DNA of 5,202 bases from JASFRS01 sp050114795 (GTDB lineage Bacteria; Pseudomonadota; Alphaproteobacteria; Sphingomonadales; CAKZYD01), in contig JASFRS010000173.1 of the NCBI GenBank assembly GCA_050114795.1, forward strand, positions 1-5,202. The letters are read 5' to 3'. The first letter of the stretch is position 1. Every line of letters starts with the position of its first letter. The notes under the pieces were generated by a model. It was not told the origin of the DNA. It saw only the letters and a program-made list of their open reading frames with translations, and ran no database searches. This document shows, in pieces, positions 1 to 5,202 of this stretch. A program made the translations under genes and the position numbers.

Positions 1-1
1 G

Positions 2-895
2 AAAACCGGTTCTCCCGTGGAACCCGAAGATATTTTAGCTGGGCGTTATAAAGACCTCACCAAAGACATCATGGTGACAACTGCGACAGATGGAAATCAT
101 GGCCGCTCTGTCGCCTGGGGCGCGCGGCTTTTAGGCTGTCCCTGTCGCATTTATATTCATAAGCAAGTCAGCCAGGGACGCAAAAAGGCCATGGAGGCTT
201 TGGGCGCTGAAGTCATTCAGATTGACGGCACCTATGATGACTCCGTCAATTTTGCCACCCAAGAGGCAGAAGAATTCGGCTGGAACATCATTTCCGATAC
301 ATCCTATGAAGGCTATATGGAAATCCCCCGCTATATTCTCGCGGGCTATACGGTGATGGTCGAAGAGATTTTTTCCCAGCTCGATGGAAATGATCTGCCT
401 ACACATATCTTCTTACAAGGTGGTGTCGGTGGCCTGGCGAGTGCCATAGCTGCTTATGCTTGGGAAAAATTCGGCGCGAACTGCCCTCGGATTGTCGTGG
501 TGGAACCAAGCAAAGCACCCTGCCTCATGGCCAGTGCAATCTCCGGGCAGCCCACAACAGTCACAATCACCGAAGAAACAATGATGGCCGGTCTTTCCTG
601 CGGCAAAGCCTCTCTTTTATCCTGGGCGATCTTGGAACAGGCCACAGATGATTTTGTCACGATTCCAGACACCCATGTTGCTGAGATGATGCGCACGCTT
701 AGCAAAGGCGTGGATGGCGATCCCAAAATTGTAGCCGGTGAATCAGCCGTTGCGGGCCTTGCCGCATTAGACATGGCCCGCGCGAAGCCCGAAACCTTTG
801 CAGCCCTCGACTTAGATGCGGACAGTCACGTCTTAATTATCGGCACAGAAGGCGCGACTGACCCTGAGATTTACAACCGGATTATATCCGAATAG
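2..895 (+). CDS. dpaL: Diaminopropionate ammonia-lyase, 5'-truncated by window edge
   Basis: This PLP enzyme (fold type II) converts 2,3-diaminopropionate to pyruvate and two ammonia in the cytoplasm. The frame is open to the window edge, with codons K-T-G-S-P before the first GTG at base 17, so that GTG is internal and not the start. 297 residues are visible; the E. coli enzyme has about 398, so roughly the first 90-100, including the PLP-binding lysine, lie outside. Counting from base 2, the TATDGNHGR motif carries Asp30, and DTSYEGY carries Asp99. Their 69-residue spacing matches the catalytic Asp120/Asp189 pair recalled for E. coli DpaL. QGGVGGLA (about 139-146) is the PLP phosphate-binding glycine loop, followed by VVEPSKAPC, MAGLSCG, GESAVAGL and the C-terminal IGTEGATD. 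Cys174 and Cys200 may match the cysteine pair reported as a disulfide in the E. coli enzyme. A generic threonine dehydratase is less likely because the DTxxEGY and MAGLxCG blocks are DpaL-specific. No other catabolic gene is visible beside it. Confidence 0.92.
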   Translation, partial: KTGSPVEPEDILAGRYKDLTKDIMVTTATDGNHGRSVAWGARLLGCPCRIYIHKQVSQGRKKAMEALGAEVIQIDGTYDDSVNFATQEAEEFGWNIISDTSYEGYMEIPRYILAGYTVMVEEIFSQLDGNDLPTHIFLQGGVGGLASAIAAYAWEKFGANCPRIVVVEPSKAPCLMASAISGQPTTVTITEETMMAGLSCGKASLLSWAILEQATDDFVTIPDTHVAEMMRTLSKGVDGDPKIVAGESAVAGLAALDMARAKPETFAALDLDADSHVLIIGTEGATDPEIYNRIISE

Positions 896-943
896 AGACT
901 ATCCCATCTGTTGCGCTTCAATCTCTCAGTCAGCCAAAGAAAA

Positions 944-973
944 GGCTTTCATAGCATGAAAACCTTCAGTTTT
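944..973 (+). terminator. Possible weak terminator after dpaL
   Basis: About 50 bases after the dpaL stop, bases 944-964 can fold into a stem of GG/CC plus TTTCA/TGAAA with one C-A mismatch around a small TAGCA loop. It is followed by TTCAGTTTT. The stem is A+T-rich and the T tract is interrupted, so this is a tentative call based only on position and fold. Confidence 0.25.
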
Positions 974-1075
974 AAGCTACACAATCGAGATGTGTTAGTT
1001 TGATACCCCATCATCTCAAATCCACATGTGATTATATTTTAGCGAGAACAGGGCGGCATAGCTAATAGAAAACAT

Positions 1076-1152
<77 letters not shown>

Positions 1153-1171
1153 ATATGTGTCAGCGGCGCGG

Positions 1172-1200
1172 ACCATAGCGAAATGATAGCCCAAGCGCAA
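1172..1200 (-). promoter_or_regulatory. Promoter of the tRNA-Arg gene
   Basis: Read on the minus strand, TTGCGC (1200-1195) and TATGGT (1177-1172) are separated by exactly 17 bases. The -10 box ends 19 bases before the tRNA 5' end, which leaves a leader of about 12 nt. The -10 overlaps CTATGG, a form common in alphaproteobacterial stable-RNA promoters. A G+C-rich stretch (CCGCGCCGC) directly after the -10 resembles the discriminator of stringently controlled stable-RNA promoters; that last point is inference. Confidence 0.6.
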
Positions 1201-1322
1201 ATGTAAAGATGAAGTCGCGGGCGCTAAAGCTACGGGCCAGGTTATCATAGTAATCCGCTTAAGGTTTCAGAAATCATTTTATCACCAAATAATTGCACCT
1301 CAATACTGCGAGGCCCTAAACC

Positions 1323-1330
1323 AAAAGGGG
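1323..1330 (+). promoter_or_regulatory. Shine-Dalgarno site for the exported protein
   Basis: AAAAGGGG lies 8 bases before the ATG at 1339. A closer ATG at 1333 is followed immediately by TGA and cannot be the start. The site supports 1339 as the start of the signal-peptide protein. Confidence 0.6.
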
Positions 1331-1338
1331 TTATGTGA

Positions 1339-2265
1339 ATGCCGCCTCAGTCTTGCAACCAAAGCAATTTGGCACATTTAATCCGATTATTGTTATGCTT
1401 ACTGATCACGTTCATATTGCAATTCTCACAGCGCGCTGCAGCAGATTCATTTTGCGATTATGATGAGGGGCTTATTGGCACAAAGGCAATAGGTTTCGTT
1501 AATCCGTTTAAGCTTTTGAAAAAAGAATGGGACTTTGAAAAGGGCCAATGTGCCGTTTGGACATTTGCAGACCCAAAGATGAGTGACCCCTCCCAAGCAA
1601 CGCTTAGACAATGCGCTGAATTCACCCCTTTGCCCTCAAAATATATCGATGTGGCACCAGATACCGATCTTGCAACGGCAAATCAGCAATTGGTTAGGAA
1701 TGACTATTTCAGTCTACTTGTCTTTGGAATATTGGGTAATGCATTGAAAGTGGAATTACGCGACGGTTCATCCACCTGGGTTCGCGTGACTGACAATTGG
1801 GATGCAAAAGAAGACCTATATATTTTAGGTGATAACCCTCAAATCAGCGGCCGCCAGCCCACAGAGACAAAATATTACACTCAACCAAGGCTGAGCACAG
1901 AGGCCTCACCCCCTTCATATCATGGGCAGGTTCAAGCGGATTTCTTCGCCCATCCATATTTCAAGGAATCTCGCACAAAAGGTTATTTTGATCCCGATAA
2001 TATAGAAGCCTATGCGCAAGGCACCTTGGCTTTTGGTTTTATTTATAACGTCCTTGCCATTATCCGCGATGATAAAGGTACAGAATGGTTTGAGGTGGAG
2101 GAACACCTAGAACAGGGTCTAGAAGACTGGTCAGATGCGCTTAGCCTCCCACCCGATTTCCAATATCCTATTCAAAGTGACGTCATTCGAAAAATCTATA
2201 TTCCCTTCCGCGGCCAGGAAGGCATCATTCAAACAGTCTTTCTACCTGGCCCTTATTGCGATTGA
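1339..2265 (+). CDS. Exported protein of unknown function with duplicated SH3-like modules
   Basis: I do not recognise the family. Residues 1-35 form a classic Sec signal peptide: a short polar/basic start, a hydrophobic core at about 11-29, then QRAAA with likely cleavage between Ala35 and Asp36. There is no lipobox cysteine at the cleavage point and no later membrane helix, so the mature protein of about 273 residues is probably periplasmic or secreted. Four cysteines (39, 71, 92, 307) remain after cleavage and could form two disulfides. Residues 123-153 and 226-256 align without gaps, sharing F-G-x3-N-x-L and a W-x2-V strand, which is the pattern of bacterial SH3-like barrels; a weaker copy begins at Gly47. 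Start choice rests on the Shine-Dalgarno at 1323-1330 and on the signal peptide beginning there. The gene looks monocistronic, diverges from the tRNA, and is visibly richer in A+T than nadB. A cell-wall or ligand-binding role is speculative. Confidence 0.85.
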   Translation: MPPQSCNQSNLAHLIRLLLCLLITFILQFSQRAAADSFCDYDEGLIGTKAIGFVNPFKLLKKEWDFEKGQCAVWTFADPKMSDPSQATLRQCAEFTPLPSKYIDVAPDTDLATANQQLVRNDYFSLLVFGILGNALKVELRDGSSTWVRVTDNWDAKEDLYILGDNPQISGRQPTETKYYTQPRLSTEASPPSYHGQVQADFFAHPYFKESRTKGYFDPDNIEAYAQGTLAFGFIYNVLAIIRDDKGTEWFEVEEHLEQGLEDWSDALSLPPDFQYPIQSDVIRKIYIPFRGQEGIIQTVFLPGPYCD

Positions 2266-2465
2266 CGGCCCGCTGCCTCCTCATTCACGACGTGGCCATC
2301 CTGATAATTAAGAGGGAGTAGGCCAGTCAGAATACTTAAATCGGAATAGGGTCTTCCATGCATTAAGAGTTAACCGGTCACATTAAGACATATGATTATT
2401 AACTCGGAATACAGTTCCGACAAAACCCTGCCGTATCCAGCCGATAGAAATCAAATCAACGACTA
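2266..2465. other. Convergent intergenic gap with short repeats
   Basis: This 200-bp gap separates the 3' ends of two convergent genes and contains no supportable ORF. It holds three copies of ATTAAGA in the same orientation (2307-2313, 2362-2368, 2382-2388), the last two extended to CATTAAGA and exactly 20 bp apart. It also holds a perfect hairpin at 2404-2420. No promoter is evident. The obvious role is transcription termination for both neighbours, but no strong terminator is present. Confidence 0.5.
2404..2420 (-). terminator. Perfect hairpin, possible weak terminator
   Basis: TCGGAA and TTCCGA form a perfect 6-bp stem around a 5-base loop, between convergent genes and about 45 bases past the stop of the 151-residue protein. 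On the minus strand it is followed by GTTAATAATC, a poor T tract; on the plus strand it is followed by CAAAACCC. Minus-strand termination is slightly favoured, but it could equally be an RNA 3'-end stabiliser. Confidence 0.3.
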
Positions 2466-2921
2466 CTAAAATTGACTCTCCAACCTGCCGCTCGGTTGGG
2501 CACTAGCCACATATCTACTTAAATGAATGTCGCACAGCATCAGACTGGCGGCGCATTCCTGGCCAGCCCATTCGAACAGGGCTGATTGCGCGGAATAGGG
2601 CACGAGCTCTGAGGCGACCATCTTAGCCGCTGCCGCATCACCGGATTGATAGGCCTTAATTGCTGCAAGCAGATGACGTTCATCCTCGCTATGTGATTGA
2701 TGCGCGGGACACAGCGTTTTTAAAGGCCTGTTTGACATTTGCGCCACTAGACCAAGCCAAATGTCCAGACGCAGCCCCGCCTCTTCCCCCTTTAAATTTT
2801 GAAAGGCCTGCCAGTAAATCTGCGGCACCTCTCCGCTCATCCTGTAACCTCTGCACCATTGGCGTATCAACCAAAGCGTTAGTCGCGTTGAAAAGTGTTC
2901 TCGTTTAAATTCAAAACCCAT
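2466..2921 (-). CDS. Hypothetical 151-residue protein downstream of nadB
   Basis: I do not recognise this protein. It is predicted soluble and mainly helical, with no signal peptide or membrane segment. Five tryptophans (17, 22, 37, 55, 118) and four cysteines (23, 71, 123, 130) are spread along it. The N-terminal third is basic and aromatic (LTLWLIRQWCRGYR). The middle has RPLKTLCP followed by an acidic SEDE stretch, and residues about 82-125 look like a pair of helices with an alanine-rich, TPR-like character (AAIKAYQSGDAAAAK). It begins 95 bases after the nadB stop on the same strand, so it is either the last gene of that operon or has its own promoter in the A+T-rich gap. GGGAAG at 2928-2933 gives a modest ribosome site 6 bases before the ATG. 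Met28 is an alternative start. Codon pattern and length favour a real gene over the opposite-strand frames. Confidence 0.7.
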   Translation of the reverse strand: MGFEFKREHFSTRLTLWLIRQWCRGYRMSGEVPQIYWQAFQNLKGEEAGLRLDIWLGLVAQMSNRPLKTLCPAHQSHSEDERHLLAAIKAYQSGDAAAAKMVASELVPYSAQSALFEWAGQECAASLMLCDIHLSRYVASAQPSGRLESQF

Positions 2922-3016
2922 CGCTCTCTTCCCATTGGTAACAGAAAAGATTTAATGCAATTAAGAATTATTATCAATTCATATTTTCAAACACAGCACC
3001 TTAGGACGGGGAGTTT
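2922..3016 (-). promoter_or_regulatory. A+T-rich gap, possible promoter of the 151-residue protein
   Basis: Read on the minus strand this gap contains TTGATA, a 17-base spacer and TAAATC, a plausible but weak -35/-10 pair, within a strongly A+T-rich tract. No terminator hairpin is visible after nadB, so read-through from the nadB operon is also possible. The tract contains GATAATAATTCTTAAT, which superficially resembles a Fur box but matches poorly. Confidence 0.3.
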
Positions 3017-4621
3017 CTAAATCTCAGGTGTTAAAATCGTATCGGATGTATCAGGTACTAAGTCCGGGTAATCCAGTGTATAATGCAAACCCCGGCTTTC
3101 ATGCCGGGCTTGAGCTGAGCGCACGATGAGGTCTGCGACGGTGACAAGATTACGAAGCTCCAGCAAATCCCGGGTCACACGGAAATTGCCATAATAGTCT
3201 TCTGCTTCCTTAGCCAAGAGATCCACACGGTTTTTGGCCCGCTGCAAGCGCTTGGTCGTGCGTACAATACCCACATAATCCCACATGAAACGGCGCATTT
3301 CATGCCAATTATGCGTCACGACAATTTCTTCATCACTGTCCGTCACCCGGCTTTCATCCCATAAAGGCGCGGGCAACGGGTCAGCGAGTTCATTGCTTTG
3401 TTTTAAGATATCCCCCGCCGCGCTGTCCGCCATCACCAGACATTCAAGCAAAGAATTTGACGCCATGCGATTGGCGCCATGCAACCCCGTATGTGCGCAT
3501 TCCCCTGCCGCATAAAGTCCAGGTAAATCCGTTCGCGCATTCAAGTCCGTCATGACCCCGCCACAAGTGTAATGGGCGGCCGGAACCACCGGGATGGGTT
3601 CTTTGGTAATGTCATAGCCATAATCGCGGCAGCGGCGATAAATGGTTGGAAAATGGCTGATAACGAAATCCGCAGGCTTGTGTGAGATATCCAGCAGCAC
3701 ATGGTCCAGGCCCTGACGCTTCATCTCATGGTCGATAGCGCGGGCAACAACATCACGCGGTGCAAGTTCCGCCATTTCATGAAAACGATCCATAAACCGT
3801 TCGCCATTAGGGAGCTTCAGCAAGGCACCCTCGCCACGCATAGCCTCGGTAATCAAAAACGACTTGGCCTTGGGGTGATAGAGGCAGGTGGGATGGAATT
3901 GATTAAACTCCATATTAGCCACCCGGCACCCGGCCCGCCAGGCCATGGCAATACCGTCCCCGGTCGCCCCATCGGGGTTGGACGTATAGAGATAGACTTT
4001 AGAGGCACCACCCGTCGCTAAAATGACGGATTTTGCCAGGAAGCAATCCACAGCTTGCCGCTTACGGTCCAGAATATAAGCTCCATGGCAGCGCTTCTCC
4101 CCACCCACATGGCGCTGGGTGATAAGGTCTACCGCGATACGATTTTCATAAAGCGTGATATTAGGCGCGGCTTTGGCCGCATTCATAAGCGCCACCTGCA
4201 CTGCATGGCCCGTCGCATCCGCCACATGGATGACCCGGCGGTGGCTATGGCCGCCCTCTTTGGTCAGATGATAGGAAGAGCCATTGCTGCTTTCTCCCTC
4301 ATATTTCGAAAACTCGACACCCAGTTCAATGAGGCGTTCAACGGCCTCAGGCCCGTGATTGACCATATGTTCAACCGCCGCCCGGTTACATAGCCCCGCG
4401 CCCGCCACCAGCGTGTCTTCAATATGGCTTTCAAGCGTATCACCCGCTTGCAACACGGCAGCAATCCCGCCCTGCGCCCAATCAGTAGAGCCTTCGCTTA
4501 ACGCGCCCTTGGACAACACAGCAACCTTCATATGCGGAGCCAAACGCAATGCCGCGCTCAACCCCGCCGCACCGGAGCCGATGATAAGCACATCCGTATG
4601 AATGACCTTTTGCTTGCTCAT
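3017..4621 (-). CDS. nadB: L-aspartate oxidase
   Basis: This cytoplasmic flavoenzyme oxidises L-aspartate to iminoaspartate, the first step of de novo NAD synthesis; NadA then uses the product to make quinolinate. From the ATG at 4621 it is 534 residues, the usual family length. Visible blocks are GSGAAGLSAAL (15-25, FAD-binding Rossmann loop), DWAQGGIAA (47-55), TKEGGHS (120-126), ATGGASKVY, NQFHPT, RGEGA, LAPRDVVARAIDHEM, HYTCGGVMTD and GLHGANRMASNSLLE. The active-site set known from E. coli is intact: Glu122, His243, Thr258, Arg289, His350, Arg385. The C-terminal helical domain carries MRRFMWDYVGIVRT. ATG is preferred to the GTG three bases upstream because AAAAGG lies 7 bases before ATG but only 4 before GTG. 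Its start overlaps the ABC ATPase stop (TGATG), implying translational coupling. nadA and nadC are not in view. Succinate dehydrogenase and fumarate reductase flavoproteins are excluded by length and the NadB-specific GLHGANRMASNS block. Confidence 0.97.
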   Translation of the reverse strand: MSKQKVIHTDVLIIGSGAAGLSAALRLAPHMKVAVLSKGALSEGSTDWAQGGIAAVLQAGDTLESHIEDTLVAGAGLCNRAAVEHMVNHGPEAVERLIELGVEFSKYEGESSNGSSYHLTKEGGHSHRRVIHVADATGHAVQVALMNAAKAAPNITLYENRIAVDLITQRHVGGEKRCHGAYILDRKRQAVDCFLAKSVILATGGASKVYLYTSNPDGATGDGIAMAWRAGCRVANMEFNQFHPTCLYHPKAKSFLITEAMRGEGALLKLPNGERFMDRFHEMAELAPRDVVARAIDHEMKRQGLDHVLLDISHKPADFVISHFPTIYRRCRDYGYDITKEPIPVVPAAHYTCGGVMTDLNARTDLPGLYAAGECAHTGLHGANRMASNSLLECLVMADSAAGDILKQSNELADPLPAPLWDESRVTDSDEEIVVTHNWHEMRRFMWDYVGIVRTTKRLQRAKNRVDLLAKEAEDYYGNFRVTRDLLELRNLVTVADLIVRSAQARHESRGLHYTLDYPDLVPDTSDTILTPEI

Positions 4622-5202
4622 CACGCGACCTTTTGGCTTGTGAGCTGGAGAAAGATATCTTCCAACGCCGTTTCCCGCGTTGATAAATCTGTAATCGTCA
4701 ATTTAGCATCGCTCACAGCGTTTAACACGCCGGAGATATTCATGCTCTGACTGTCATATTGAACTGTGAAGCTGTTCGGGCCAGTTAAATGCGCATTCAA
4801 CCCTTCAATCGAAGCTGGCAGCGCACTTAAATGTTCCGCCACATGGATAACGACTTCTTTTTCGGCAATACGGCCTAAAAGCTTATCCTTCTCTTCACAA
4901 GCCACCACTTCCCCATGATTGATGATGGCGATGCGGTCGCATAATTCTTCCGCTTCTTCCAGATAATGGGTCGTGAGCACGATGGTCACACCCGCCGCAT
5001 TCAATTCCCGAACATAGGACCAAAGTTGCTGCCGCAGCTCAATATCCACGCCCGCCGTTGGCTCATCAAGAATAAGCACCGGGGGATTATGGACCATTGC
5101 TTTGGCGACCAGCAGACGACGTTTCATGCCACCGGACAGCGTACGGCTATAGGCATGGGCCTTATCGTCCAACCGCATAGCTTTCAAAAGCTCCATCGAC
5201 CG
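4621..5202 (-). CDS. ABC-2 type transporter ATP-binding protein (YadG/CcmA-like), 5'-truncated
   Basis: This is the C-terminal part of a cytoplasmic ATPase that powers an ABC-2 type exporter. The frame runs off the right window edge (R-S precede the Met at 5196), so that Met is probably internal and the Walker A and Q-loop lie outside. In order: signature LSGGM (about 5139-5125), Walker B LILDEP (about 5076-5059), D-loop AGVD, and the switch histidine in TTHYLEEAE (about 4968). A C-terminal domain of about 95 residues follows, ending ALEDIFLQLTSQKVA. The wording SGGMKRR, TAGVDIELRQ and THYLEEAEELC closely resembles E. coli YadG (308 residues), which pairs with permease YadH. No permease follows here: the stop TGA overlaps the nadB ATG, so a partner would have to be upstream or elsewhere. 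The substrate cannot be told. NodI/CcmA-family daunorubicin-type exporters are the alternative within the same superfamily. Confidence 0.92.
   Translation of the reverse strand, partial: RSMELLKAMRLDDKAHAYSRTLSGGMKRRLLVAKAMVHNPPVLILDEPTAGVDIELRQQLWSYVRELNAAGVTIVLTTHYLEEAEELCDRIAIINHGEVVACEEKDKLLGRIAEKEVVIHVAEHLSALPASIEGLNAHLTGPNSFTVQYDSQSMNISGVLNAVSDAKLTITDLSTRETALEDIFLQLTSQKVA
4629..4634 (-). promoter_or_regulatory. Shine-Dalgarno site for nadB inside the ABC gene
   Basis: AAAAGG, read on the minus strand, sits within the last codons of the ABC ATPase gene and 7 bases before the ATG at 4621. It decides the nadB start in favour of ATG over the adjacent GTG at 4624. Independent initiation as well as re-initiation after the TGA is possible. 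Confidence 0.55.

Noticed and set aside
17..19. GTG as the start codon of the ammonia-lyase
   Set aside because: The frame is open upstream to the window edge and the enzyme would lack its PLP-lysine region, so the gene is truncated by the window rather than starting here.
2660..2908. Plus-strand 82-codon frame and minus-strand 61-codon frame overlapping the 151-residue gene
   Set aside because: They are shorter, have poor start contexts and a low-complexity composition; the 151-codon frame is in operon orientation and has a ribosome site.
2950..2980. Fur-box-like GATAATAATTCTTAAT before the 151-residue gene
   Set aside because: Only about 12 of 19 positions fit the GATAATGATAATCATTATC consensus in a very A+T-rich tract, and no iron-related gene is nearby.
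3285..4601. Several plus-strand frames of 76-112 codons opposite nadB
   Set aside because: They are antisense shadows of a fully conserved enzyme and show no domain, ribosome site or sensible composition of their own.
4622..4624. GTG at 4624 as the nadB start
   Set aside because: It gives a 4-base GTGA overlap, which is possible, but the Shine-Dalgarno would be only 4 bases away; the ATG at 4621 has better spacing.

Overview
The window reads as a chromosomal stretch of an alphaproteobacterium of moderate G+C. This is inferred from protein style (a DpaL-type ammonia-lyase, NadB, a YadG-like ABC ATPase), from the tRNA-Arg(CCG), and from a stable-RNA promoter of the form TTGCGC-N17-TATGGT. The assignment below class level is open, and I see no phage, plasmid, IS or CRISPR signal.

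Layout, left to right. Bases 2-895 (+) hold the 3' three quarters of a diaminopropionate ammonia-lyase gene whose start lies left of the window. Bases 896-1338 are non-coding except for a complete tRNA-Arg(CCG) gene on the minus strand (1076-1152) with its own promoter at 1172-1200. Bases 1339-2265 (+) encode a 308-residue exported protein of unknown function; it has a clear signal peptide and what looks like an internal duplication of SH3-like modules. Bases 2266-2465 are a convergent intergenic gap with short repeats and one perfect hairpin. The rest is a minus-strand gene train read right to left: the C-terminal part of a YadG/CcmA-like ABC ATPase (5202 to 4621), nadB for L-aspartate oxidase (4621 to 3017) joined to it by a TGATG stop-start overlap, and after a 95-bp A+T-rich gap an unrecognised 151-residue protein (2921 to 2466).

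How the genes work together: DpaL would degrade 2,3-diaminopropionate to pyruvate and ammonia, and NadB starts de novo NAD synthesis from aspartate. There is no obvious shared pathway between the plus-strand and minus-strand genes. The ABC ATPase/nadB overlap implies co-transcription and probably translational coupling of a transporter subunit with NAD synthesis, although nadA and nadC, the usual partners of nadB, are not visible. The most unexplained items are the duplicated exported protein and the small protein behind nadB. I did not find a convincing new multi-gene system.
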